DNA of 64,000 nucleotides from Oceanobacillus manasiensis (GTDB lineage Bacteria; Bacillota; Bacilli; Bacillales; Amphibacillaceae). The notes below the pieces were generated by a model. That model made no database searches. It saw nothing but the letters and a program-made list of their open reading frames with translations, and was not told the DNA's origin. Made by a program: the position numbers and the translations under genes. The stretch covers positions 62,001-126,000 of the forward strand of contig NZ_CCDL010000004.1 of the NCBI RefSeq assembly GCF_000724085.1, given 5' to 3'. Shown here piece after piece: positions 52,152 to 61,394 of this stretch; position 1 is the stretch's first letter, and each line of letters begins with the position of its first letter.

Positions 52152-52373
52152 TTATTTAGCATTTTTCACAAAAACAACATAGGAAAGGAACGCTAGATAT
52201 ACAAGTCCTACATGCATACTTAAAATATATGCAAAGTATTTGGCATAATAGTCTGGTGTCAATGCTACACTAGATTGACCTATACTCATGTAACGTGCTA
52301 CCAACTCGGGTATAAGGAGTGCCATTAATACAATGCCAATTATGCAAAGCGCAAACTTACCGTTGTTCGTCAA
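52152..52373 (-). CDS. Small two-helix membrane protein
   Basis: A 73-aa protein with helices FALCIIGIVLMALLIPEL and ILSMHVGLVYLAFLSYVVFV separated by a polar loop with TPDYYAKY. GAGGGGG in front of the ATG supports it. Pair with 51947-52132 on one transcript is likely. Not recognised. Confidence 0.7.
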   Translation of the reverse strand: MTNNGKFALCIIGIVLMALLIPELVARYMSIGQSSVALTPDYYAKYFAYILSMHVGLVYLAFLSYVVFVKNAK

Positions 52374-52398
52374 CGCATAGTCCCCCCTCTCTTATAAT

Positions 52399-52821
52399 TT
52401 AAAATGTAATACAAAAAGGTTGTAGGCTCTCATCTAAGCAGTATTCTATTCTTTGTCTAAAGTTTTTCCACTCAATCATTTCTAACGCATTCTCAATAGG
52501 GAAAAATCCTACCTCTAAACTTTCAGGACTAGTTGTTGGTTTTCCACCTACCGGCTTTGCTAGAAATAATGTGTTACATATGGAGCGTTCTATATTTTGA
52601 AACATGCCACAAAATCTTGTAATCTCAACCTCTATACCTGACTCTTCTTTCGTTTCCCTTATAGCTGCATCAATTACTGACTCTCCTTCTTCAACCTGAC
52701 CACCAGGCATTTCCCATCCTCTTTTAGGACCTTTTATTAGCAAAACCTCTTGATTATCATTCAGAACGATTGTCGCTGCAGAAACAATGTGTTTTGGTGG
52801 TATCATCTGTTTAGCCTCCAT
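52399..52821 (-). CDS. NUDIX hydrolase
   Basis: A 140-aa hydrolase of nucleoside diphosphate-linked compounds. The NUDIX box GGQVEEGESVIDAAIRETKEESG matches G-x5-E-x7-R-E-x-x-E-E-x-G. Substrate unknown (MutT-like). The ATG has GGAGG upstream. Confidence 0.92.
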   Translation of the reverse strand: MEAKQMIPPKHIVSAATIVLNDNQEVLLIKGPKRGWEMPGGQVEEGESVIDAAIRETKEESGIEVEITRFCGMFQNIERSICNTLFLAKPVGGKPTTSPESLEVGFFPIENALEMIEWKNFRQRIEYCLDESLQPFCITF

Positions 52822-53025
52822 TTCAAATAATTAACTTCTAAGACAAGCTATGTATCCCATATAATACTTACACATCACACTAAATTGTTAAAATAATCCA
52901 TACATTAAATCATTATACATTACCATCATTCATGTTAACAGAAATTTTAAAAAATATAAGGCAAATCATTTTATATCATGTTACATTCAACTGAAACCAA
53001 TAATTTATAGAAAGAAGGAGAAAAT

Positions 53026-53187
53026 GTGAAAACGCAAATTGAAGCTGTTCCGAATTATCGTCTAGCGTATATGCGTCAGGTGTATCCCGGTTCTTCCGAT
53101 ATAACTCAACTAGCTCCTTTAACCGAAAGTTGCCTAACTTATAGAAAAAGCAACATGCTTGAAAATGAGAAAAACCTCCTTGCTTGA
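53026..53187 (+). pseudogene. Remnant of a GyrI-like/AraC effector-binding domain protein
   Basis: A 53-codon frame with a GTG start behind AAGGAG begins KTQIEAVPNYRLAYMRQVYPGSS, very like the first strand of GyrI-like effector-binding proteins, which continue for about 150 residues; here the frame degenerates and stops inside the terminator of the next gene. Treated as a fragment. The gap 52822-53025 shows only AT-rich DNA. Confidence 0.55.
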
Positions 53188-53201
53188 TGTGCAAGGAGGT
53201 T
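53170..53201 (-). terminator. Terminator of the MMPL/YhgE-like operon
   Basis: Minus strand AACCTCCTTGC pairs with GCAAGGAGGTTTTTCTC, 10 bp after the stop at 53210. Confidence 0.88.
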
Positions 53202-53209
53202 ACATTTAT

Positions 53210-55015
53210 TTACCGAAACAGATCTAAAAATCGTTCCCACATACCTTTTTCTTCTTCTTCTGGTTCTTCTGTTGTCTCTGGTTCAGGAATTTCAATCCCT
53301 TCCGTTTTTAATACAAATTGAACAACCTCTACATTCTCATTTTTATCAGAAACAAAGGAGCTAGGTTCATAATCAGTGTTTGCATACTCCTCCATCATTT
53401 CGACTGTTTCCTTTTCAATTTGGCCAGGCAAATCACTAGTAGCATCCTGCAATTCATTTGTTCCATCATGCAGGTCACTCACACCGTTAAGTGTTGCTGA
53501 AGTTCCGTTACCTAACTCCTGTATACCGGAATCAAGTTCTTGGTATGTTGAGGTCAACTGACCGACGCCATCTGTGTAGCTTACAAGTCCGTTATGGAAT
53601 GACTCATACTGGTTAGAAAGAGTAGAAAATCCCTCCTGCATTTGGGCAATGGATTCTAACCCTCCAGTTGATGCCATGGCATTCTCAATCTCTGAGGCCA
53701 TAGTCTTTAAATTGGAAGCCATCCCTTTTGTAGCCCCAGATGTTTGTTCCAACGCTCCTGAAACACCATCGAATGCTTCTTTTACCGCGTTATACGTCTG
53801 TTTTGCTGCATTTGCAGCCTGATACGTCTCAACTAGTTGCCCCACAACTTCTTTATTTGCATTACTATTTTCTAATTCCTCTAACTGTCCTTCGCTAATT
53901 TCATAGGAAGGTATTGCCTCTATTGCTTTTTTTAGTTGCTGATTCGCTTCACTGTAGCCTTGATTTAATTCATCTAATGCTTGTGCAGATTGCTCTATTC
54001 CACCTGCTATATCACGTAAATGGTTAGGAAATTGTTTCATGGCACTTAAATCTAATTCGCCTGTGCTTTGTTGAACAGTTTGGTTAATGGTTTGTAATGC
54101 ATTCTTTATTTCTGCTGAACCATTAACCAATTCTCCAGATGATCCATTTAGTTCTTCCATTCCATTACGGTATTCAGTCGATCCATTACCAAGCTCCTGT
54201 GCACCTTGGTTTAGCTCTGACACACCGTTCTCTAAGTCACCAACACCTGAATGAATTTCACTTATCGCATCAGAGAGCTCCTGCATTTCCTCGGTCATTC
54301 CACCAAGATCTGGGCTTTCAATCGCCATTGAATAAGGGGCAGCATTTATTTCGATAGGATCTATCTCGAAATTTTTAACCTCCGAAGAAATAATGTACGT
54401 TTCTTCCTTGTCAGGCATAACCGAAAATGTAATTTGCTTATTTTGACCTGCATTAGCCTTTGTTCCTTCAGGGGCCTGGATATCATCAAAAATCGCTGGA
54501 TCTAATGTAACCCCAATTTGTAGCAGGTAATTTTCAAAGAACTCAGCGTCTATCTCTTCATTTGCAGACGTAGAGATCTGTATTTCAAGCGATCCACTCT
54601 TTCCCGCAATATTTTGCGGTGCCACTTTTTCTCCATCTAACAAGTACGTAATAGAAATGTCCCAAGGTAACGTTTGATTTTCCATATTCCCCTGGTAATA
54701 AAACTCTCCATCTTCCGCTTGGAATTGAACTGTATTTCCATCATTTACAATGTCGGTCAAGCTACTTAGATTCCGTACAGATGTATATTCTCCATAGTCG
54801 ACAATCTCACCAGGATTAGTCACGCGGAAGGTGTTCACAACATACATGTCTTGCAATTGGCCATTGGCACCCATGTTTCCATAAATCACTTCATCTTTTG
54901 ACGTATAATCGCCGGATGAATTTTCCTGCGTTTCATCAGCAAACACAGTGCTTGAGAAGGAGGAAAACACGAGCATGGAGCTAAAAACGATCGGTACAAT
55001 TTTTTTATTACGCAA
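53210..55015 (-). CDS. Secreted YhgE/Pip-like exterior protein
   Basis: A 601-aa protein starting with TTG at 55015 behind AAGGGGG (MRNKKIVPIVFSSMLVF). Signal peptide ends near FA|DETQ. The central 270-510 region is a long coiled coil with repeated NGVSELNQGAQELGNGST pattern, the hallmark of YhgE/Pip-type exporter partners; the end is acidic. The C terminus RFLDLFR may bind membrane. It begins five bases after the MMPL stop, so the two are one operon and probably one envelope export system. Confidence 0.82.
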   Translation of the reverse strand: MRNKKIVPIVFSSMLVFSSFSSTVFADETQENSSGDYTSKDEVIYGNMGANGQLQDMYVVNTFRVTNPGEIVDYGEYTSVRNLSSLTDIVNDGNTVQFQAEDGEFYYQGNMENQTLPWDISITYLLDGEKVAPQNIAGKSGSLEIQISTSANEEIDAEFFENYLLQIGVTLDPAIFDDIQAPEGTKANAGQNKQITFSVMPDKEETYIISSEVKNFEIDPIEINAAPYSMAIESPDLGGMTEEMQELSDAISEIHSGVGDLENGVSELNQGAQELGNGSTEYRNGMEELNGSSGELVNGSAEIKNALQTINQTVQQSTGELDLSAMKQFPNHLRDIAGGIEQSAQALDELNQGYSEANQQLKKAIEAIPSYEISEGQLEELENSNANKEVVGQLVETYQAANAAKQTYNAVKEAFDGVSGALEQTSGATKGMASNLKTMASEIENAMASTGGLESIAQMQEGFSTLSNQYESFHNGLVSYTDGVGQLTSTYQELDSGIQELGNGTSATLNGVSDLHDGTNELQDATSDLPGQIEKETVEMMEEYANTDYEPSSFVSDKNENVEVVQFVLKTEGIEIPEPETTEEPEEEEKGMWERFLDLFR

Positions 55016-55019
55016 TGGA

Positions 55020-56963
55020 TCATTCCCCCTTATAAAAGTTTGGTTTCCATGTTGTTTTTTCAAGTACACGGTCAAGTACAATTAACATAGCAGGTAGTAC
55101 TAGGACTACCATAATAAATGCAAGCAATGCACCACGGCCCAGCAGTAATCCAATAGAGCCGACAATTTGATTGGAGGATGTCATCCACAATATAAAGCCT
55201 ACACTTGATAAAATGGATGCAGATACCCCAATAGAGAATATCTTTTCATCAATGGTTTTCTTTACAGCTGGCAAGGCAAGCATTTCTTTCCGGTTTTCTT
55301 TGTATGCCTCCGTTAATAAAATAGCATAGTCAACCGTTGCTGCTAGTTGGACCGTACTAATGATTAAATACCCTACATATACCAACGAGACATCCGTAAA
55401 GTAAGGGATGGATAGGTTAATCCAAACGGCAGACTGAATGGTAACAAGTAGAATGACCGGAAACGTAATAGAACGGAAAGTGATAAGCAATACAATAGCG
55501 ATCGCTACAACCGTTAAGACATTTACGACCGTATTATCATCCTCCACTACATTCTTCATGTCATATAGGGTGACACTTTCCCCTAATAAGTGATAATCCT
55601 CATTATAATATTGAGCGGTTTTATCTTTTAATTGTTCAATGAAGGCAAAGGTATTCTCTCCTTCATTGTCGATAGCAGAATTTATAATAATTCGACTATA
55701 GTTATCTGAAAAGAACTGTTCTGTTACGGATTCATCTAGATACTCAGCTGGTATTGCCGGACTAATTGCATCTACATAGGAAACCGTGCTCTTCACCTCT
55801 GAAAATCCTTTAATTTCTTGAACTAGTTCTTCTTCTTTAGCAATATCCCCTTTTGGAACTAACAGTACCATTGGCGTATGTTTATCATACACCTGCTCAA
55901 TTGCTGCTGTATCACTGCCAGACCTAGTTGAATCAGGCTGTTCGCCCATCCCGTACATAAAGTCTGTTTCACTTTGTCCTAAGTAGGCAGGTACAATTAA
56001 TAGCAGTAAAATAATTAGTGCTGGTATACGAAACTTAATTAAGGTTTTCCCAACATTACGAATGCTAGGCAAAAGCTGTTTGTGCTTCGTTTTATCAATC
56101 CAGTGATAGCACATCAAAGTTAATGCTGGTAAGAATACCATGACACTAATAAAGCTAAGTGCAATACCCTTCACCAGGTTTACACCTAAATCTGCTCCAA
56201 TTTCGAAATCCATAAATGTCAGGGCAATAAAACCAAAAAAGGTAGTAGAAGCACTGGCCACAATTGCTGGAAAAGATCGCTTCATAGCCATCTGCATCGC
56301 TTCAGCAGGTGAATCTGTTCGCTTGCGATAATCTGCAAAACTATGCAATAAGAAAATAGCATAATCAAGCGATACGGCTAGCTGCAAAATCGGCGCCACC
56401 GATTGCGTTATAAAAGATATCTCTCCAAGAAAGATATTTGTACCTAGATTAATTAGTACAGAAATTCCTATAGCTGTTAGGAAAAGAACTGGTTCTGCCC
56501 AAGAATTGGTTGATAGAACCAAAATTAAAATAATAATCGGTATGAGCAATGCAGCTGCATACATCGATTCTTTACCTGTCATTTTCTGCGATGTTGCGGT
56601 GTCCAATGCTTCCCCAGACATCGCGTTATCCTCACCAATTAATTCATAAATGGCATCTGTTGTTTCAACTTCCTTGCCCTCTTCAATATGAAATGAGAAC
56701 AAGGCATTTCCGTCTTTATAATAGGATTCTACAGTATCAGAGTCCGCCATTTCGATTGGGGTTTTTACATCAAGGGTATCATCCAGCCATGTTACTTCTG
56801 AAACACCCTCGACTGCTTCCAATTCTTCTTTAAAAGCTAGAGCTTCTTGTATGCTAACATCACGCATCATGACCCGTGTGTTTGCAACAGCCCCATCAAA
56901 CTCCTCTTCCATGATATCCATTGCTGTTGTTGACGGCGTATCCTTTGGCAGATAATCCACCAT
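55020..56963 (-). CDS. MMPL/RND-type exporter
   Basis: Large membrane transporter with two halves of about five to six helices around exterior domains (first half SLDYAIFLLHSFADYRKR, second AATVDYAILLTEAYKENRK, the paired Asp-Tyr-Ala motifs of MMPL proteins). From the ATG at 56963 it has 647 aa but lacks its first helix: the same frame continues 37 codons upstream with KRKKSIVITFIIVALLSVLAQ, a typical first helix, and a good ribosome site (AGAGGGTGG) six bases before an ATC at 57074. No ATG/GTG/TTG is there, so the true start is unclear. Probably exports lipids or drugs under the divergent TetR regulator. Confidence 0.88.
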   Translation of the reverse strand: MVDYLPKDTPSTTAMDIMEEEFDGAVANTRVMMRDVSIQEALAFKEELEAVEGVSEVTWLDDTLDVKTPIEMADSDTVESYYKDGNALFSFHIEEGKEVETTDAIYELIGEDNAMSGEALDTATSQKMTGKESMYAAALLIPIIILILVLSTNSWAEPVLFLTAIGISVLINLGTNIFLGEISFITQSVAPILQLAVSLDYAIFLLHSFADYRKRTDSPAEAMQMAMKRSFPAIVASASTTFFGFIALTFMDFEIGADLGVNLVKGIALSFISVMVFLPALTLMCYHWIDKTKHKQLLPSIRNVGKTLIKFRIPALIILLLLIVPAYLGQSETDFMYGMGEQPDSTRSGSDTAAIEQVYDKHTPMVLLVPKGDIAKEEELVQEIKGFSEVKSTVSYVDAISPAIPAEYLDESVTEQFFSDNYSRIIINSAIDNEGENTFAFIEQLKDKTAQYYNEDYHLLGESVTLYDMKNVVEDDNTVVNVLTVVAIAIVLLITFRSITFPVILLVTIQSAVWINLSIPYFTDVSLVYVGYLIISTVQLAATVDYAILLTEAYKENRKEMLALPAVKKTIDEKIFSIGVSASILSSVGFILWMTSSNQIVGSIGLLLGRGALLAFIMVVLVLPAMLIVLDRVLEKTTWKPNFYKGE

Positions 56964-57133
56964 ATTATAGTTAACGGATACTGTAAATTGAGCTAAAACG
57001 CTCAGTAAAGCTACTATAATAAATGTAATAACAATTGACTTTTTTCGTTTAATAATCTGTGTTGTCCAGCCGATTGACGTCCACCCTCTCTTGCATCCTT
57101 AAATGAAATCTTATATATTATAATATACACCGT

Positions 57134-57202
57134 GTTGGATTAACAACAACCAGTATGTTAATTTACGTACAATATCCAACGTTAGGCCTCTAAGTGTTGG
57201 AT
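57134..57202. promoter_or_regulatory. Probable TetR operator sites
   Basis: Between the divergent exporter and TetR genes, ATCCAAC (57174-57180) and GTTGGAT (57196-57202) form an inverted repeat, and a further GTTGGAT is at 57134-57140. These are likely binding sites of the regulator at 57230. Confidence 0.6.
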
Positions 57203-57229
57203 AAAAATGTGAAGAAAGTGTGAATTTTT

Positions 57230-57799
57230 ATGACCGAGAAATTGGACAGACGAAAAAAGTATACGAGAATGGTCTTAAGGGACAGCTTGATCGCATTATT
57301 GAAGTCTAAGCCTCTCTCAGCAATCACTGTGAAAGAGATATGTAATCACGCTGATATTAATCGCTCTACCTTTTATACACATTACAAGGACCACTACGAT
57401 CTGCTAAATAAAATTGAAGAAGAGATTATAGCTGATATGGATATGTATTTAAGCGAGCATAATTTTTCTCAAAAAGAGAAGTCTTTACAGACCACAGAAA
57501 AATTGTTGGAATATATCGTGTCTAAGCATGATATATGCTACACCCTTCTCATTGAAAATAAAGACACGTCATTTGAGGAGCGGGTTATGGAGGTTGCAAG
57601 GGGATTCTTAATCGATAATTGGATGGATGATTATGAAGGGGATTCTGCTGATTCTACCTATATCAGTACATTTATCATTAGCGGAAGTATTCATGTCATC
57701 AAACACTGGCTTTCCAGCGATATGGACAAGACACCGCAGCAAATTGCAGAAATTATTAATACGATTGCTACAAGTGGTTTGGGGAGAGAGGACTGTTGA
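57230..57799 (+). CDS. TetR-family regulator
   Basis: A 189-aa repressor. N-terminal helix-turn-helix LSAITVKEICNHADINRSTFYTHYKDHYDLLNKI is complete; the ligand domain follows. Divergent from the exporter, which it probably controls. Ends with a shared terminator. Confidence 0.92.
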   Translation: MTEKLDRRKKYTRMVLRDSLIALLKSKPLSAITVKEICNHADINRSTFYTHYKDHYDLLNKIEEEIIADMDMYLSEHNFSQKEKSLQTTEKLLEYIVSKHDICYTLLIENKDTSFEERVMEVARGFLIDNWMDDYEGDSADSTYISTFIISGSIHVIKHWLSSDMDKTPQQIAEIINTIATSGLGREDC

Positions 57800-57866
57800 A
57801 TCCTAGGCGCCAAAGTCTACTAAAATTCAGTTCATCTAGGGGATGAACGTCAATAAGCCGATAAAC

Positions 57867-57899
57867 AGAAAAAAAGGACTCTAATTAAAGAGTCCTTTT
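57867..57899. terminator. Bidirectional terminator
   Basis: AAAAGGACTCT and AGAGTCCTTTT pair across six bases; T runs on both sides serve tetR and the csp gene. Confidence 0.88.
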
Positions 57900-57910
57900 A
57901 AAAAGCAATA

Positions 57911-58111
57911 TTAGTTTTTAGTAACGTTAGTTGCTTGAGGTCCGCGTTGACCTTCTTCGATTTCAAATGAAACAGCTTGACCTTCGTCTAGTGTTTTGAA
58001 ACCTTCTCCTTGAATAGCTGAGAAATGTACGAATACATCGTCTCCACCTTCAACTTCGATGAAACCGAAGCCTTTATCTGCGTTAAACCATTTTACTGTA
58101 CCTTGTTGCAT
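57911..58111 (-). CDS. Cold shock protein
   Basis: A 66-aa RNA/ssDNA-binding beta-barrel of the CspA/CspB family, acting as an RNA chaperone. RNP1 KGFGFIEV and RNP2 VFVHFSAIQ are both present. Start after GGAGGAAA. The long leader upstream (58112-58260 region) may be the temperature-sensing 5'UTR. Paralogues are common, so a letter is not given. Confidence 0.95.
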   Translation of the reverse strand: MQQGTVKWFNADKGFGFIEVEGGDDVFVHFSAIQGEGFKTLDEGQAVSFEIEEGQRGPQATNVTKN

Positions 58112-58388
58112 GTTTGTTTCCTCCTGCGTGGTATACCCACAATTTATTACTATTAATGCTCAATTTAGATAAAAGGTGAAGCGTGTCTTGCGATACTTTC
58201 CTCTCAGATCGAGACCGAACAAAAATAATTCTTCTTTAGAATAACAGATAGATTCGTGAATAGCAAGTTTTTTTGGATATTTTTATTTTAAAAGGAATTT
58301 AGCTAGTGGATCTGTTAAAAAACATACGTATTTAACCAATTTTTCAGTAAGCATACCATGCAGACGTGCATGACTGAATATCACTTGT

Positions 58389-58440
58389 TAAAAGGGATCC
58401 CAGCAATAATAATCTTTACCCTGATTACACATCCCTTTTA
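58389..58440. repeat. Perfect 10-bp inverted repeat with long loop
   Basis: TAAAAGGGAT and ATCCCTTTTA are separated by 32 bases. It may be the terminator of the minus-strand gene fragment at 58509 or an isolated structure. The 397-bp gap 58112-58508 holds the csp leader and this hairpin; nothing else recognisable. Confidence 0.5.
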
Positions 58441-58508
58441 TCAAATATTACTTGTACATATACTGTTTTTTTAATTGCAAATGGAATGCCTTTTAGCTGG
58501 TTTTATCA

Positions 58509-58745
58509 CTAACTATTTTTGATCGGTCTGAACATTCTAGGGATAAAGTATGCAATTGTTGCAGCAAAAAAAGCAGGTATTAATGAAAGCAAAAAGGTTT
58601 CTTGTTCTCTTTTGATAACCGTTTCTTGAGGCAAAATAGCACTTATTTTCCAGGCTTCTTCTAAATTTGGAGTATATGCAAATGTTAGAAATAAACCAGT
58701 CAATAGCTGAAATAATATATAAAGAATTATAAAGCTAGTAGAAAA
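58509..58745 (-). pseudogene. Small membrane protein, 3' part, cut by an insertion
   Basis: The frame is open to the insertion boundary and encodes FSTSFIILYILFQLLTGLFLTF, a first helix, then YTPNLEEAWKISAILPQETVI and a second helix IPAFFAATIAYFI. Its 5' end (ATG AAG AAA TAT ATT CTA TCA) lies on the other side of the mobile element at 60426-60446, and joining the two gives an intact 86-aa reading frame. The TTG at 58703 is unlikely to be its start. Function unknown. Confidence 0.65.
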
Positions 58746-60425
58746 TGAATACTCCCGCCACTTAATTTCCTAACGAAAATTTGAAGTGGGGGTTTCTTTC
58801 GTGTCGAACTTAGCGAACGATTAACGAAAGTGGAGTTGACACATTGATGGGCTGACTACCATCCAACCCCTCTATTCCATTTGCAAGTGCATTTGGAAAT
58901 GCTTTTCTTAAAATATTGCAGGCTCCGTTTACATCTGCGTTTAGTAGTGTTCCGTTCGAAGAACGATACAAACCTCGCCTGATGCGTTTCCCCGAAAACA
59001 CAGGTTTGTCCTTTGTTTTCTTTCCATATGTTGGGATAACATCGTTATCCAAGAAACTCGCTTTTGAGGTGTAGGACTCTTCGCGTATTTCAACTTTAAT
59101 ACCGTGTTCTGCAGCCTTATATTCGACCATATTTAATAACATTCCGTGCGGAATGCTGGTGAAGGATTGATTGTTCCTTTTGGACATATTTGTTTCCTGT
59201 TTCCATTGCTTGTTCAGTCCAATGACAATGGTTGATACATCCTCTCGGAGTGCAAGGTTAACGATATTACGGCTCGCCTTGTGGAACAAATCCTTTATTT
59301 TTCGTTGTCGTTTCTGGTACAGCCCTGTGAGGGCATTTGAAGAGAAAGAGCCCTCTTTCGCTCCCTTACCTTGGCGCAGGACGCCATATAAATGAGCTCT
59401 TTTTTTATTGTACAATTGATTAATGGATTTGATATTTTTGCCCTTTAACAAAACAGGTCGATGACCTGTGTTTGTAATAATGGTTGCTAAATTATCAATT
59501 CCCAAATCGATGGCCATGTACTTATTGTTGTCTGCTTTAGGTTCGTTCTTAGGCTGTGCTTCCTTTATCACTTCCACAACGTAATGGCCGTGTCGAGGGA
59601 TAACTCGGACCTGTTTTAACTTACCTTCGGTAAGTCCTAACTTGCCAATATTCAAACGATCCTTGGTTTTAGGAAACTTTAAGAAACGTTGGTCTTTCAC
59701 AACGCAATCTTGATTGCTAAAAACCACTTCTTTTTGCTTGGCCCGGGAGTAGTTTGGAATTCTTGGTCGGCCTTTGTATTTAGAAGGGTTCTTTTTATAG
59801 TCTTTCAAACTACTAAAAAACGACTTCCAGTTCTGAAAAACGTTCTTCATGACTGCTTGAGCCGATTGTGTTGGCAAAGAACGGTAATCATTTTGAACCA
59901 TGGATTTGAACAAAGCATCCAAAAAATTGTAATCAACAAAAGGTTTTTCTTGAGTTGGACCTTCGAAAAGATTACATTTCAACTCTTTTCGTTTTTCTTT
60001 TGGTTTCGCTTTCTCTTTTTCTGCTTTTCGAAGATAAGCAGCTAGCTGCACATCATTCATTTTAGGTAAGTGTTCTTGGATATTTTCCAGCACTTCGTGT
60101 TGAAGAGGTTGAAGTTCTTTATCGCTTTTCAACGCTGTGTAAGCCTGACGAATATAAAAATTAGCCATGTTATACATATTCTTTGCATTAGAAGTGGCTT
60201 GTTCACAATAATTGAACATGCGATGACCTTTTTTAATTAAAATTTGATGTGTTTTGTACTGTTTTTCTGTTGTAGCCATAGCTCCCACTTCCCAATACGA
60301 ATGTATGTTTGTAAGATAATATTACCAAAAACAAATTAAAAAGTCTTTGCTTTCGCCAGAAAATTAAAAAAGTCCATTCACCCCGCCACTTAGCAAGCCT
60401 GAAGTGGGGGGACTCTGGACGGATT
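58746..60425 (-). mobile_element. IS200/IS605-type element carrying only tnpB (IS1341 group)
   Basis: Boundaries are inferred from the interrupted gene. Left end (5' of tnpB) has the hairpin CCCCACTTCAGG-loop-TAAGTGGCGGGG and CTCTGGACGG; right end has CCCCCACTTC-loop-TTAAGTGGCGGGAG near 58750-58790. No terminal inverted repeats or target duplication are expected for this family, and both flanks carry TCA. It lacks tnpA, so mobility needs a helper. The right end/3' part of tnpB should encode the guide (omega) RNA. Confidence 0.78.
58810..60279 (-). CDS. tnpB: RNA-guided nuclease TnpB (IS605 OrfB)
   Basis: Transposon-encoded RuvC-fold nuclease guided by the element's own RNA. Catalytic residues are present: RuvC I AIDLGIDNLAT (Asp261), RuvC II EIREESYTSKASFLD (Glu403/404) and RuvC III NADVNGACNIL (Asp452), numbering from the upstream GTG at 60288. 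Between II and III the usual Cys-x-x-Cys zinc ribbon is absent; instead FSGKRIRRGLYRSSNG stands, a known subtype. At 489 aa it is longer than typical TnpB (370-430). The ATG at 60279 overlaps GGGAAGTGGGAG. Apparently intact. Confidence 0.9.
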   Translation of the reverse strand: MATTEKQYKTHQILIKKGHRMFNYCEQATSNAKNMYNMANFYIRQAYTALKSDKELQPLQHEVLENIQEHLPKMNDVQLAAYLRKAEKEKAKPKEKRKELKCNLFEGPTQEKPFVDYNFLDALFKSMVQNDYRSLPTQSAQAVMKNVFQNWKSFFSSLKDYKKNPSKYKGRPRIPNYSRAKQKEVVFSNQDCVVKDQRFLKFPKTKDRLNIGKLGLTEGKLKQVRVIPRHGHYVVEVIKEAQPKNEPKADNNKYMAIDLGIDNLATIITNTGHRPVLLKGKNIKSINQLYNKKRAHLYGVLRQGKGAKEGSFSSNALTGLYQKRQRKIKDLFHKASRNIVNLALREDVSTIVIGLNKQWKQETNMSKRNNQSFTSIPHGMLLNMVEYKAAEHGIKVEIREESYTSKASFLDNDVIPTYGKKTKDKPVFSGKRIRRGLYRSSNGTLLNADVNGACNILRKAFPNALANGIEGLDGSQPINVSTPLSLIVR

Positions 60426-60446
60426 TGATAGAATATATTTCTTCAT
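60426..60446 (-). pseudogene. 5' fragment of the interrupted small membrane protein gene
   Basis: ATG AAG AAA TAT ATT CTA TCA, preceded by AGAGGGGTTAAA as ribosome site, then the left end of the mobile element. In frame with the fragment at 58509-58745. The remaining space to 60634 is AT-rich and shows no gene. Confidence 0.6.
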
Positions 60447-60634
60447 TTTAACCCCTCTGTGCAATATTTGTCTTGTTATTTATACGGATAGAAGCAGCAA
60501 TCGTTTCAGTATTTCTCCAAAACACGTCACATACCAACCTACTAAACCAACATTTCACGCGAGCAATAGGTAGTCTTCTGTTTTAAACGATATAAATAAT
60601 AATTAGAATGAGGGATGTCCTCACCTCTCCTACA

Positions 60635-60913
60635 TTATCCACCACTTATCCCTACCGCTATGAGTAATAGAATTCCAAAAGCCATCACAACACCGTTTCC
60701 CAGCAATCCAAGGATTAAAAAAGCAAGTAGTCGAGACTTTAACCATGAAAAGATAGCTAATAGAATACCGATCAATGCTAATGTAATAAAGATCACTGCA
60801 TCTATGTGCATACTAGCATTTGGCCCTCTAAAAAGAAATAGAGTTATACTAATAAGCATGGTCAGCATGGAAGTGATCCCCATTATTATTCCTGTTTTTT
60901 CCTTGTTCGTCAT
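60635..60913 (-). CDS. Small membrane protein, three helices
   Basis: A 92-aa protein with helices at IIMGITSMLTMLISITLFLF, AVIFITLALIGILLAIFSW and AFLILGLLGNGVVMAFGILLLIA. Not recognised. GGAGAAGG precedes the ATG. Confidence 0.72.
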   Translation of the reverse strand: MTNKEKTGIIMGITSMLTMLISITLFLFRGPNASMHIDAVIFITLALIGILLAIFSWLKSRLLAFLILGLLGNGVVMAFGILLLIAVGISGG

Positions 60914-60971
60914 CCTAACCTTCTCCTTACATTATTGACGTGAAGCTTCTTTATATGTGCCATTGCTATCT

Positions 60972-61343
60972 CTACTTTCGCCAAAAGGTCCTACAATCCA
61001 CTTTATCCGCAATATTAAACTTTATTATTCTTTCTAGTAAAGAGAAATCGATCGGCTTTTCCCATGGAATACGTACGAGTTGTTTCGTATAATCATAACC
61101 TGCTTCTACAATGTCTTCAGAAAAATGGTTGATCCCTACCGCCTCTGGTGCAACAGCCAAGTGCTTTTTAGAAATACTGAACCCAATAATATACGTGCCG
61201 TGATCCGTAAACATAGGCTGATTCCAAGCAATTCTTGACTCTAAATTTGGGAATTTTTCCTTTACCCAGGCCAAAACCTCTTCCATTCTTCCTCGGTGTT
61301 GTGGGTTATCAATTTGCCCTACATATTCTTCTAAAGTTTCCAA
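60972..61343 (-). CDS. YdhG-like (DUF1801) protein
   Basis: A 123-aa protein of the DUF1801/YdhG family, of which B. subtilis Fra (YdhG) is a frataxin-like iron chaperone. NPQHRGRMEEVLAWVKEKFPNLESRIAWNQPMFTDHGTYIIGF is the family core; the late VRIPWEKPIDFSLLERIIKFNI also fits. Iron binding here is inference from the family. GGAGGG precedes the ATG. Confidence 0.82.
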   Translation of the reverse strand: METLEEYVGQIDNPQHRGRMEEVLAWVKEKFPNLESRIAWNQPMFTDHGTYIIGFSISKKHLAVAPEAVGINHFSEDIVEAGYDYTKQLVRIPWEKPIDFSLLERIIKFNIADKVDCRTFWRK

Positions 61344-61394
61344 AGAGTTCCCTCCAATTCGTTCGGATACACTTCTCAGAACTATTCTACGTTA

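Noticed and set aside
52976-53194. Minus-strand frame of 72 codons
   Set aside because: Antisense to the GyrI-like remnant, which matches a known family on the plus strand; no ribosome site.
58509-58703. Independent 64-aa gene starting at TTG 58703
   Set aside because: The frame continues upstream to the insertion boundary, codes for the first helix there, and the TTG has no ribosome site.
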